A stretch of DNA of 64,000 bases from Actinoplanes auranticolor (lineage in GTDB: Bacteria > Actinomycetota > Actinomycetes > Mycobacteriales > Micromonosporaceae). Every line of letters begins with the position of its first letter. Position 1 is the stretch's first letter. The stretch spans positions 40,174-104,173 of the forward strand of contig NZ_BOQL01000061.1 of the NCBI RefSeq assembly GCF_018332655.1. Reading direction: 5' to 3'. The position numbers and the translations under genes are program-made. This document shows positions 1 through 10,012 of the stretch, one piece after another. Below the pieces are notes generated by a model. It was not told the origin of the DNA, did no database searches, and saw only the letters and a program-made list of their open reading frames with translations.

Positions 1-2078
<2,078 letters not shown>

Positions 2079-2082
2079 AAAA

Positions 2083-2113
2083 AACCGGGGCACCCGATCG
2101 GGGTGCCCCGGTT
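2083..2113. terminator. Bidirectional intrinsic terminator after clpB
   Basis: Perfect 13-bp inverted repeat (arms 2083-2095 and 2101-2113, loop 2096-2100). It is preceded by an A-run and followed by TCTTTCTC, so it can work in both directions and also serve the minus-strand small gene ending at 2123. Confidence 0.85.
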
Positions 2114-2122
2114 CTTTCTCTG

Positions 2123-2302
2123 TCAGCTGGCCCGCGCCTCCCGCTGCCGGTAGGCGTGGGTCATCAAGATGTCCGTGATGGCGTGCTCGCCCTCGGACGA
2201 CCAGATCCTGATGCCGTCGCGGTGCAGCTGGTACCGGACGTCGGTGTAGCTGGTTCTCGTGTCGTCATGGTGCACGACGGTCAGGGTGTCTGCATGGGGC
2301 AT
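2123..2302 (-). CDS. Small hypothetical protein, 59 aa
   Basis: Unrecognised 59-aa protein starting MPHADTLTVVHHDD. It is soluble, with alternating hydrophobic/charged stretches (VRYQLHRDGIRIWS) suggesting a small beta-rich fold. It converges on clpB across the shared terminator. ATG at 2302 is chosen; an in-frame GTG six bases further out (2308) and longer upstream reading are possible because no strong ribosome binding site is seen. Codon use matches the neighbours. No function can be assigned. Confidence 0.55.
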   Translation of the reverse strand: MPHADTLTVVHHDDTRTSYTDVRYQLHRDGIRIWSSEGEHAITDILMTHAYRQREARAS

Positions 2303-2649
2303 GGGACTCACCGGTCCTTGTCGAGTCTGGGGCGGCCGCGGCAACCTCACGCGGCCGGCGCAATCGGGAGGGTGCCCGGATCCGGTCTGCCTGGCCCCCG
2401 GCGTTCGATGGGCGGGGGCGGCGACTCGGGCGGGCAGGGGGCGTCACCGGAGGATTCTGATGCCTGCGGCGCGCCACGGATGGAAGTGTAGGGGTCGCTT
2501 TCGACTTCTGTCGTCCCCCTGAACGAGCGACGTGTTTCATGCGATTTCGTCGTACATCGGGCGATGTTGCCACAGGTGGGGGGCCGGTGTCGGCCGGTCG
2601 ACGGATCTGGCAGCCGCCCGATACCGTGGTGGATCTAGGAGGTAGCGCC
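2303..2649. other. Intergenic region between divergent genes
   Basis: No convincing gene is seen here. It should contain divergent promoters for the small minus-strand gene and the membrane protein gene at 2650. The last part holds a clear AGGAGG ribosome binding site (2637-2642). Confidence 0.5.
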
Positions 2650-3642
2650 GTGTCTGAGCCGATGTACCCGGGAACGACCGCACCGCGATCACGTCCGACG
2701 GTCGTGACCGTCTCGTCTTACCTGCTCTACTTCACCGCGGCTGCCTCGATCATCTCCGCGGTGCTCTCGCTGACCACGATCGGCACCATCCAGCGCGTCT
2801 ATTCCGACCTCTACGCCGATACCGCGGGCGCCGGCACGGAGAGCGTCATCGTGGCGGCCAGCGTGATCGGCGTCGTGATCAACATCCTCTTCGCCGCCGG
2901 GCTGGCCATCCTGGCGATCTACAACAACCGCGGCAAGCAGGGTGCCCGCATCACCACCTGGGTGGTGGGCGGCATCTTCCTCTGCTGCAACGGCTTCGGT
3001 CTGCTCGGCAACGCGGCGACCAGCGGGATGAATCTGGACACCGGAAACACCTCGGGGCCCAGCGCCAGCGAGGTCGAGGCGCGGCTCTCCGACGAGATGC
3101 CCGGCTGGTTCGACCCGATCACCATGCTGCTGACCGTGCTGGTCGTGCTGGCGCTGCTGGGCGCGGTGATCCTGCTGGCGCTGCCGGCCGCCAACGCGTA
3201 CTTCCGCAAGCCGCAGGCCACGTGGGACCCGCTGAACCCGTACCCGGGCTACCCGGGCCAGCCTGCGGCGTACCCGGGTTACCCGAGCCAGTCGCCGTAC
3301 CCGACGTACCCGGGGCAGCCCGGCCAGGGCTACCCCGGCCAGCCGGGTCAGCCGGGTCAGCCCTATCCGGGCCAGGCGTACCCGGGTCAGCCCGGTCAGC
3401 CGCCCTATCCGGGCACGGGCGGGCAGCCGCCGTATCCGCAGAGCTCCCCGCCCGGCGGCGCTAGCGACACCACCCCGCCGCCCGCCACCGACGGCGGCGC
3501 GGTTTCCGCCCGGGACACCACCGGCGGGGACCCGCACACCGGCAGCGTGCCGCCCACCGATCCGTGGAGCCCGCCGTCGCCGCCCCCGTCGTCACCGCCC
3601 TCCGACGACAAGCCGGGCCGGTCGCCGACCGATCCCGCCTGA
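2650..3642 (+). CDS. Four-TM membrane protein with PGY/Q-rich C-terminal tail
   Basis: 330-aa integral membrane protein of unknown function. GTG 2650 is chosen because AGGAGG (2637-2642) lies 7 nt upstream; an earlier in-frame start would only add low-complexity residues. Four hydrophobic helices are visible (about residues 20-45, 75-105, 110-135, 160-190). A long tail of YPGYPGQP-type repeats and a Pro/Ser/Asp-rich end follow. The layout (four TM plus disordered tail) resembles DUF4064-like actinobacterial membrane proteins, but I do not recognise a named family. The next gene (3730) has the same architecture, so the two look like paralogues. Confidence 0.8.
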   Translation: MSEPMYPGTTAPRSRPTVVTVSSYLLYFTAAASIISAVLSLTTIGTIQRVYSDLYADTAGAGTESVIVAASVIGVVINILFAAGLAILAIYNNRGKQGARITTWVVGGIFLCCNGFGLLGNAATSGMNLDTGNTSGPSASEVEARLSDEMPGWFDPITMLLTVLVVLALLGAVILLALPAANAYFRKPQATWDPLNPYPGYPGQPAAYPGYPSQSPYPTYPGQPGQGYPGQPGQPGQPYPGQAYPGQPGQPPYPGTGGQPPYPQSSPPGGASDTTPPPATDGGAVSARDTTGGDPHTGSVPPTDPWSPPSPPPSSPPSDDKPGRSPTDPA

Positions 3643-3653
3643 CCGCTGCATCG

Positions 3654-3680
3654 CGCGCCGCCGGGTATCCCGGCGGCGCG
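3654..3680. terminator. GC hairpin between the two membrane protein genes
   Basis: 12-bp perfect stem (3654-3665 / 3669-3680) with a 3-nt loop and no T tract. It is typical of actinobacterial non-canonical terminators and could attenuate transcription from 2650 into 3730. Confidence 0.5.
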
Positions 3681-3729
3681 TCGCGCGTCCAGGTAGGTTC
3701 GTCCGCAACGGATCACCCGGGAGACGTCC

Positions 3730-4617
3730 ATGTCGTACGCAATGCAGCCGCCGGCAGCCGCACCGGCCCCCACCACCACCGCCCCCCGCCGGCCGGTGTC
3801 GGTGGCGTCGGCGTCGATCCTGCTGATCGTCATGGCGGTGGCCGGCCTGGCCTACGCGATCGCGACGCTGGCCGTCGCCCCCGGCACGGTGGACCGGTTC
3901 CGCGCCGCCGCCGGCGGGGCGAACAGCGTGGACGTCGACGGTTTCGTCACAGTGGTCTGGATCGGTGCCGCCCTCGGTGCGGTGCTCGCCGTGATCCTCT
4001 TCGCGCTCTACGTCGTGCTGGCGCTGGGTCTGCGCCGGGGCAGCAACGCTGCCCGGATCGCCACCTGGGTCGTCGCCGGGCTCGGACTGCTGGCCGGTTG
4101 TGCGACGACCGTCACAGTGGCCGTGGAGCGCGCCGGTGACCCGGTGCAGGGTTCGCTGTCCGCCGCGCTGTCCGACGCGTATCCGGGCTCGTGGATCCCG
4201 CTGAACGTGGCACTGGCGATCGCGCAGATGCTCGGTTACGTCCTCGTCGGCGTGCTGCTGCTGGCCAGCCCGGGCACGTTCTTCGGCCGCGCCCCCAAGC
4301 CGGTGCCGCCGGATCCCTTCGCGGCCCCACAGCCGGGCACCCCCACCTTCGGCGCCCCGGGCTACGGCCCTCCGGCCGGCGGCACACCGGGCTACGGCGC
4401 GGCGCCGAACGGTCCTGCGGGCTACGGCCCTCCCGGGGGATTTCCGCCGCCACCGGCCGGTTACGGGCCGCCACCAACGGGTGGTTACCCGGCGCCACCA
4501 ACGGGGGGTTCCGGCTCGCCGCATCCCCCCACGGGGTCGCCGATGCCGTCCGCAGCGGGCGAACCGCCGGCCGGGCCCGGCCCCGATGATGAGTACTGGT
4601 CACGTCCTTCCAGCTGA
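3730..4617 (+). CDS. Four-TM membrane protein with GYG/P-rich tail (paralogue)
   Basis: 295-aa membrane protein with a Pro/Ala/Thr-rich N-terminal cytoplasmic segment (about 25 residues). Four predicted TM helices follow (starting near residues 27, 75, 105, 155), then a Gly/Tyr/Pro-rich tail with repeated GYGPP units. The organisation matches the preceding gene, including the ARI(A/T)TWVV helix start, so they are probably tandem paralogues. ATG 3730 has a GGGAG-like site upstream. Function unknown; tails of this kind often act as low-complexity tethers, but that is inference. Confidence 0.8.
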   Translation: MSYAMQPPAAAPAPTTTAPRRPVSVASASILLIVMAVAGLAYAIATLAVAPGTVDRFRAAAGGANSVDVDGFVTVVWIGAALGAVLAVILFALYVVLALGLRRGSNAARIATWVVAGLGLLAGCATTVTVAVERAGDPVQGSLSAALSDAYPGSWIPLNVALAIAQMLGYVLVGVLLLASPGTFFGRAPKPVPPDPFAAPQPGTPTFGAPGYGPPAGGTPGYGAAPNGPAGYGPPGGFPPPPAGYGPPPTGGYPAPPTGGSGSPHPPTGSPMPSAAGEPPAGPGPDDEYWSRPSS

Positions 4618-4992
4618 CGGGCTTGGCGGCATCGACGGTTGTGCGTCACCCGAACGGGTACCGTTGACGGACGAGGATGCGCTGGTTTCGGCTGTCCGGG
4701 CGTTTCCGGCTTGCCGCTCGGTGCGGGTTTTGCGCTGGACGGGCAGACGTGACGCGATGACAACGGTGTCGGTGCGTACTCGTTCGATGACCGTCGCTGG
4801 GTGCCGCCCCGGGCGGGGTGTGGCGGAAAGGTGCTTTGAGCTGCGTCTATACCTGTCCGAAACGGGGTGCGCGGGGTCCCTCAGTTAAGAATATTTACTG
4901 TGGGGGCCGGGCTTTGCCGTGGGTCAATAGTTCCTTTCCGCCCCGGCGGGGCAGAACGTTCCAGTTTTGCGGCAGCCAGTACGCTCGATGTG

Positions 4993-5253
4993 ATGGAAGC
5001 CCATCACGACCTGCGTAAATTCATCACTGAATTGCCCGTCGCGCAGCGTTGTGTCGTGCTTTCATCGGGTCGTGAAGTTGACTGTGAAGTCGACCCACGC
5101 CGTGTGACCGTGCAGTACCAGGACAGTTCCGACGACCGGGCGGGCGTCGGGACGGCCGCGGAACGGATCGTGAATCAACAATGTGGGGCGGCTCACTCCG
5201 GGGGCGGGGATCGAGAGCCCGACGACGTTGACCAGCGACCTGACGGCGACTGA
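4993..5253 (+). CDS. Possible small hypothetical protein, 86 aa
   Basis: Weakly supported frame beginning MEAHHDLRKFITELPVAQ. The first 50 residues look protein-like (amphipathic, Val/Asp rich), but the third-position GC is lower than in neighbouring genes and no ribosome binding site precedes the ATG. The end overlaps another open frame in +2. Treat as unproven; a leaderless small protein or a decayed gene are both possible. Confidence 0.25.
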   Translation: MEAHHDLRKFITELPVAQRCVVLSSGREVDCEVDPRRVTVQYQDSSDDRAGVGTAAERIVNQQCGAAHSGGGDREPDDVDQRPDGD

Positions 5254-5402
5254 GGCGTTGCAGGAGGCAGAGACCGAAGTCGGTGTCGCGGAATGGTGGA
5301 TCGGAGTGCGGACGCTGCCCGTGCGGGGTGCCGGACAGTCGTACCGATCGGCCTACCGTTCGACCGATCTCGGCCTTACGGCCTGAAAGTTAGCCGGTTC
5401 GT

Positions 5403-5420
5403 TCCTGCGCACATGCAGGA
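5403..5420. promoter_or_regulatory. Candidate operator upstream of ArsR regulator
   Basis: Inverted repeat of 6-bp arms (5403-5408 and 5415-5420) with a 6-nt spacer, 23 bp before the regulator start. Position and size fit an ArsR-type autoregulatory operator, but the repeat is short. Confidence 0.3.
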
Positions 5421-5443
5421 GAATCGATGCAGTTGGTGGAAGG

Positions 5444-5821
5444 ATGGAGATCGTGGGAACTGCGTTGGCGGAAATGACAATGCCTCAGATCTCGCCGCTT
5501 GCCGGCGAGCCTATTGAACGTGCCGATGCCGAGCGACTGGCGGGAGTGCTGAAGGCACTCGCCGATCCTGCTCGGTTGCGGCTGCTCAGCCTCATCCAGT
5601 CCGCTACGGACGGTGAAGCGTGCGTCTGCGACCTGACGGCCCCGCTGGGGTTGTCGCAGCCGACCGTGAGTCACCACCTGCGGATCCTGACGGAGGCCGG
5701 CCTGCTCGAGCGTGAGAAGCGCGGCGTGTGGGCGTACTACCGGCTGGTCCCCAGCGCGATCGCGACGATCGCGGACCTGCTGACCCCGCCGCGCAAGCGG
5801 GCCACCAAAAAGGCCCGCTGA
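5444..5821 (+). CDS. ArsR/SmtB-family metalloregulator
   Basis: 125-aa winged-helix repressor. The order is a short N-terminal arm, the helix ALADPARLRLLSLI, the metal-sensing-type motif ACVCDLT (a Cys pair in the alpha3 position, as in ArsR/CadC type sensors), the recognition helix LSQPTVSHHLRIL and wing KRGVWAYYRL. A Lys/Arg-rich tail follows. Family knowledge: these repress metal or oxyanion resistance genes and release DNA when the Cys pair binds metal. No arsenic or metal resistance gene is adjacent; the aldolase downstream is separated by a terminator, so the target is unknown. Start is uncertain: GTG 5453 and ATG 5474 are in frame; ATG 5444 follows GGAAGG closely. Confidence 0.9.
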   Translation: MEIVGTALAEMTMPQISPLAGEPIERADAERLAGVLKALADPARLRLLSLIQSATDGEACVCDLTAPLGLSQPTVSHHLRILTEAGLLEREKRGVWAYYRLVPSAIATIADLLTPPRKRATKKAR

Positions 5822-5835
5822 GCAGACCCGACCAA

Positions 5836-5871
5836 GCCTGGCGTCACCGTTCATGGGGCGTGACGCCAGGC
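5836..5871. terminator. Terminator after ArsR gene
   Basis: 12-bp perfect stem (5836-5847 / 5860-5871) with a 12-nt loop directly downstream of the regulator stop codon. Confidence 0.7.
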
Positions 5872-5919
5872 GGGCCACCTCCATCAGGATCCACCCCCCG
5901 GACCCGAGGAGTTGACGGG

Positions 5920-6594
5920 TTGAACTACGTGCCCGGCGATCTGCGCGACCAGCTCGCGCACGTGGGCTACGACGTGGTCCAGGCCGGACTGGTCTGCGGC
6001 TCCGGCGGCAATCTGTCCGCCCGGATCCCCGACGAGGACGCCTGCTGGGTCACCGCGAGCGGTGCCTGGCTGGACAGACTCAGCCGGACCAGCTTCGCAC
6101 CGGTACGCATCTCCGACGGCGCGCCCGCGACCGTCGGCACGCTACCGGCCCCACGCACAGCACCGACCAGTGAAATCGCCCTCCACCTGGCGTTGTACCG
6201 CGCCCGCCCGGACGTGAACGCGGTGGTCCACCTGCACCCGCAGACGGCGCTGCTCCTGGATGCGCTCGGTGAGCACATCCGCATCGTGACAACCGACCAC
6301 GCCTTCTACCTGAAGCGCGTCTCCACCGTGCCGTTCCGCCTGCCGGGCAGCGCCGAGGTGGCGGCGCTGACGGCGGCGATGGCGGCCGACGGCACGGACT
6401 GCCTGGTGCTCAGCCAGCACGGCTGTGTGGTCATGGCCGACTCGGTCGAGCTGGCCCACAAACGGGCCCGCAATCTGGAAGAGGCCGCGGCGCTGACCTA
6501 CCGGGCGTTGGCCCTGGGCCGGCTGGACAGCCTCCGCGAAGTCCCGGAGGAGTTCCTGGACCGGCTGCACGACTCGAGCGCCGTCACTGCATGA
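5920..6594 (+). CDS. Class II aldolase/adducin family protein
   Basis: 224-aa cytoplasmic protein of the FucA/AraD-type zinc aldolase superfamily. Visible landmarks: SGGNLSAR (phosphate/backbone loop, about residue 30), the TSE glutamate of the catalytic acid/base position (about residue 90), zinc ligands in VVHLHPQ, and the third His in SQHGCVV. TTG 5920 is chosen because GAGGAG sits 8 nt upstream and the residues before it are not family-like. Likely a sugar-phosphate aldolase or a related epimerase/decarboxylase; the substrate cannot be read from sequence. It is monocistronic between two hairpins. Confidence 0.88.
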   Translation: MNYVPGDLRDQLAHVGYDVVQAGLVCGSGGNLSARIPDEDACWVTASGAWLDRLSRTSFAPVRISDGAPATVGTLPAPRTAPTSEIALHLALYRARPDVNAVVHLHPQTALLLDALGEHIRIVTTDHAFYLKRVSTVPFRLPGSAEVAALTAAMAADGTDCLVLSQHGCVVMADSVELAHKRARNLEEAAALTYRALALGRLDSLREVPEEFLDRLHDSSAVTA

Positions 6595-6624
6595 TGGTCG
6601 CCGGGCACTTCTGACCGGCGACCG

Positions 6625-6655
6625 GCGAGCGGGTCGGCCGGCCCGACCCGCTCGC
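6625..6655. terminator. Terminator after class II aldolase gene
   Basis: Perfect 13-bp stem (6625-6637 / 6643-6655) with a 5-nt loop, about 30 bp past the stop codon. Confidence 0.75.
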
Positions 6656-6740
6656 AACGCAGTGCAACGCTGGGACCGTACCCTGGTGCGTCAGGGTGGC
6701 CCAGGCGCGGCTGCCGGTCAGGTGAGGAGATGGACTCAGC

Positions 6741-7511
6741 ATGGGTGGTATCACCGACTGGATCACCGACTGGGTCTTCCGGCTCGTCGACGCGTTGGGC
6801 GCGGTCGGCGTCGGCCTGTTGCTGTTCCTGGAGACGGTCGTACCGCCGATCCCGTCCGAACTGATCCTGCCGCTGGCCGGCTTCCGGGCCCGCGACGGCG
6901 ACCTGAACGTCTTCGCCGTCTGGACCACCGCCACGATCGGTGCCCTCGTCGGCGCACTGGTCCTCTACTATCTCGGCGCCTGGCTCGGCTACGACCGCCT
7001 GCACGCCCTGGCCGGCAAGCGGTGGTTCATCCTGGCCACCCGGGCGGACGTGGAACGCGGATACGCGCTCTTCACCAGGTACGGCAGCTGGCTCGTCCTG
7101 GTCGCCCGCTGTATCCCCATCATCCGCAGTCTCATCTCCCTGCCCGCCGGCGTGGCGCGGATGCCCCTGCCCAAGTTCCTGGCCTTCACCGCTGTCGGCA
7201 GCGGTATCTGGAACGCCGCGCTGATCGGCGCCGGCTATGCCCTGGCCGACAACTGGGACCGCGTCGAGGGTTACCTCAGCCCGGTGAGCAAGGTGGTTTT
7301 GGCGCTCGGTGTCGCGTTCGTGGTCTTCCTCGTGGTCCGGCGGCTCCTGGCCCGCCGCCGGGCGCTGGCGATCGGCGTCGACCCGGCGGAGGCCGACGTC
7401 GATGGCCGGCCCGCGCCCGACATCGACGGCCTGGGCGACCCCAACGAATACCCGACCAGCGTCCGGCACCCGGCCCGCGGCGTGGCGCGGGTGCCCGACG
7501 AGGAGCGCTGA
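6741..7511 (+). CDS. DedA-family membrane protein
   Basis: 256-aa inner-membrane protein of the DedA/VTT superfamily, implicated in lipid carrier or phospholipid flipping and membrane homeostasis. Family signatures seen: the re-entrant hairpin FLETVVPPIPSELILPLAG near residue 35, the Gly-rich YYLGAWLGYDR segment, and RCIPIIRSLISLPAG with conserved arginines around residue 130. TM helices follow to about residue 205, then a charged Pro/Asp-rich C-terminal tail of 40 residues beyond the usual DedA core. GAGGAG precedes the ATG by 11 nt. It converges with the Pnkp gene, only two bases apart. Confidence 0.93.
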   Translation: MGGITDWITDWVFRLVDALGAVGVGLLLFLETVVPPIPSELILPLAGFRARDGDLNVFAVWTTATIGALVGALVLYYLGAWLGYDRLHALAGKRWFILATRADVERGYALFTRYGSWLVLVARCIPIIRSLISLPAGVARMPLPKFLAFTAVGSGIWNAALIGAGYALADNWDRVEGYLSPVSKVVLALGVAFVVFLVVRRLLARRRALAIGVDPAEADVDGRPAPDIDGLGDPNEYPTSVRHPARGVARVPDEER

Positions 7512-7513
7512 GG

Positions 7514-10012
7514 TCAGAGCCGCGGGTCGACCGGCTCGGATTCGGCGGCGAGAACGGCGAAGACCATCTCGTGGATCCGCCACAGCGGGGCGCCCTCGGC
7601 CAGCCGGTCCAGCGCTGCCAGGCCCAGGCCGTGCTCGCGCAGCGCGAGGCCACGCTTACGGCCCAGTGACCGCTGCCGCAGCCGGTCGAGCTGCTCGGGA
7701 CGGGTGTACTCCGGGCCGTAGATGATCCGCAGGTACTCCCGGCCACGGCACTTCACCCCGGGCTGCACCAGCCGGCCCTTGGCGTCGGTCTCGCCCAGGC
7801 CGCCGTACGGCTTCACCACCATCCCCTCGCCGCCCGCCGCGGTCAGCGCCAGCCACCAGTCGGTCGCGGCCCGTTCCGCGGCCGGATCGCCCAGCTCCAC
7901 CACCATCCGCCGGGTCGGCGTGAACAGCACCGGATCCGCCGCGACCAGCTTGTCAGCGAGGTCCAGGTGCCAGCCGTGATCCTTGTCCCGGTACGAGACG
8001 CCCGCCCCGGCCAGCACCGCGAACGGCGCCAGCGTCACGCCGGTCAGCCCCTCGGTCGGCTGCACGTACGCCCGGTACGCCGCCGAGTAGCCCTCGATCT
8101 CCGTCGCCCGCAGCTCCAGCCGCGCGCGCAGCTCCGTGACGTCGAGGCCGCGCCCGGCGACCCGTTCCAGCACCGACAGGGCAGCCGGCAGCGCGGCGCG
8201 TCCCGCCGCGCCGACGCCCGCGTACCGCTCGCGGATCAGGCCGCCGGCCTTGGCCGACCACGGCAGCAGCTCGGTGTCGAGCAGCAGCCACTCGGTGTCC
8301 AGCTCGGTGAAGACCTTCCCGGCCGCCGCGCGCACGCCGGCCAGCAGCGTGGCGTTGCGCTCGGCGTCGAAGAACGGCCGCCCGGTACGGGTCCAGATGG
8401 CGTCCCCGGCCCCGGACCGCGAGACCCGGACCACCGCCCGTGAGCCCATGTGCTTCTCCTCGCACACCACCGTCCCGACCCCGGCCGACCGCAGGTCCGC
8501 GAAGGCCGTCGCCGGGTGTTCGAGGTAGCCCTCGAGCGTCGACGTCGAGCACGGCGCCATCGTCGGCGGCAGCCAGACCAGCGTGGCCGGGTCCAGCGCG
8601 AAGCGGCTCATCACCTCCAGCGCCGCGGCGGCGTTCTCCGCGGCGACCGTGGTGCGGCCGTACCCGTAGTCGAGGTGCCGGCGCCCGGTGACGTCGGCCA
8701 GGTCCAGGCCCTCGTCGGGCTTGGTGTCGACCGGGACCAGCGGGCGGGCCGGGGCGTAGTACTCCCGGGCGGCGGGGACCGACACCAGCTCGCGGGTCGG
8801 CCAGCGCAGCGCGGTCAGCTTGCCGCCGAAGACGCAGCCGGTGTCGAGGCAGATGGTGTTGTTGATCCACTCCGGTTCCGGGGTCGGCGTGTGGCCGTAG
8901 ACGACCGCCGCCGAGCCGCGGTAGTCGCGGGCCCACGGGTAGCGGACCGGGAGGCCGTACTCGTCGGTCTCGCCGGTCGTCTCGCCGTACAGCGCGAAGG
9001 AGCGGACCCGGCCGGAGGCGCGGCCCTGGTAGGCCTCCTTCAGGCCGGCGTGTGCCACCACCAGCTTGCCGCCGTCCAGCACATAGTGGCTGACCAGGCC
9101 GTCGATGAAGGTACGGACCTCGGCGGTGAACGCCTCGTCCTCGCGAGCGAGCTGCTCGAGGGTCTCGGGCAGGCCGTGGGTGAGCTGCACGTTGCGGCCG
9201 TTGAGCTTGCGGGCCAGCTTCTGCTCGTGGTTGCCGGGCACGCAGATCGCCGTGCCGGCCCCGGCCATGCCCATGACCAGGCGCAGCACGCCGGGCGAGT
9301 CCGGGCCGCGGTCGACGAGGTCACCGACGAAGACCGCGGTACGGCCCTGCGGGTGCACAGCACCGACCGGACGGCCGGAGTCGTCGCGGGTCAGGGCGTA
9401 CCCGAGGGTTTCCAGCAGCGTCTCCAGCTCGGCGCGGCAGCCGTGCACGTCGCCGATGATGTCGAACGGGCCGGTGACCTCCCGCTTGTCGTTGAACAGC
9501 TTCTCGTAGCGGATCGAGGCGGCGGCGATCTCCTCCTCGCCGCGCAGCACGTGGATCTTGCGGAACCCCTCCCGGGCCAGCTGCCCGAGCGAGCGGCGCA
9601 GGTCGCGATGCATGCGGTTGAGGACGTGACGGCCGAAGGTACGGTCCGCCCGGCCCTGGGTGCGTTCCCAGGCCAGCGCCTCGGGCACGTCCAGGACCAC
9701 GGCCACCGGCAGCACGTCGTGCTCGCGGGCCACCTTGACAAGCCCGGCCCGGGCGTGCGGCTGCAGGTTGGTGGCATCCACGACGGTGAGCCGTCCGGCG
9801 GCCAGCCGCTTGCCGGCCACGTAGTGCAGCACGTCGAAGGCGTCGGCGGACGCGGACTGGTCGTTCTCGTCGTCCGCGACCAGGCCGCGGAAGTAGTCCG
9901 AGGAGAGCACCTGGGTGGGCTTGAAGTGCTGCCCGGCGAAGGTCGACTTGCCGGATCCGGAGATGCCGACCAGCGCGACGAGCGCGAGCTCCGGGATGTC
10001 GATCCGGGTCAT
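7514..10012 (-). CDS. pnkp: Polynucleotide kinase-phosphatase-ligase Pnkp (RNA repair)
   Basis: 832-aa trifunctional RNA repair enzyme. N-terminal 5'-kinase with P-loop GISGSGKST (residues 16-24) and lid region near 120-140. Central binuclear metallophosphatase with GDVHG (187-191), GDLVDRG (230-236), GNHE (260-263), VAHAG and GHTP, which removes 2',3'-cyclic phosphate and 3'-phosphate. C-terminal ligase/adenylyltransferase with nucleophile Lys520 in EEKHMGSR, GEGMVVKPYG and VKCRGREYLRI. Its ATG overlaps the Hen1 stop (ATGA, 10009-10012) behind GGAGGAGG, so the two are translationally coupled. Family knowledge: bacterial Pnkp and Hen1 form a complex that heals, 2'-O-methylates and seals ribotoxin-cleaved tRNA. 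All catalytic motifs look intact. Confidence 0.96.
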   Translation of the reverse strand: MTRIDIPELALVALVGISGSGKSTFAGQHFKPTQVLSSDYFRGLVADDENDQSASADAFDVLHYVAGKRLAAGRLTVVDATNLQPHARAGLVKVAREHDVLPVAVVLDVPEALAWERTQGRADRTFGRHVLNRMHRDLRRSLGQLAREGFRKIHVLRGEEEIAAASIRYEKLFNDKREVTGPFDIIGDVHGCRAELETLLETLGYALTRDDSGRPVGAVHPQGRTAVFVGDLVDRGPDSPGVLRLVMGMAGAGTAICVPGNHEQKLARKLNGRNVQLTHGLPETLEQLAREDEAFTAEVRTFIDGLVSHYVLDGGKLVVAHAGLKEAYQGRASGRVRSFALYGETTGETDEYGLPVRYPWARDYRGSAAVVYGHTPTPEPEWINNTICLDTGCVFGGKLTALRWPTRELVSVPAAREYYAPARPLVPVDTKPDEGLDLADVTGRRHLDYGYGRTTVAAENAAAALEVMSRFALDPATLVWLPPTMAPCSTSTLEGYLEHPATAFADLRSAGVGTVVCEEKHMGSRAVVRVSRSGAGDAIWTRTGRPFFDAERNATLLAGVRAAAGKVFTELDTEWLLLDTELLPWSAKAGGLIRERYAGVGAAGRAALPAALSVLERVAGRGLDVTELRARLELRATEIEGYSAAYRAYVQPTEGLTGVTLAPFAVLAGAGVSYRDKDHGWHLDLADKLVAADPVLFTPTRRMVVELGDPAAERAATDWWLALTAAGGEGMVVKPYGGLGETDAKGRLVQPGVKCRGREYLRIIYGPEYTRPEQLDRLRQRSLGRKRGLALREHGLGLAALDRLAEGAPLWRIHEMVFAVLAAESEPVDPRL

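Larger units (their letters stand above)
4618..5443. other. Long intergenic region, AT-richer than surroundings, with weak small ORFs
   Basis: About 825 bp without a convincing gene. Around 4888-5060 the base composition drops clearly in GC (AATATTTACTG and similar), which suggests promoters or foreign DNA. Two weak, partly overlapping small frames are open. One runs 4993-5253 (86 codons, beginning MEAHHDLRKF). The other covers about 5183-5386, ends in DLGLTA, and has no clear start or ribosome binding site. Neither has recognisable homology. Confidence 0.4.
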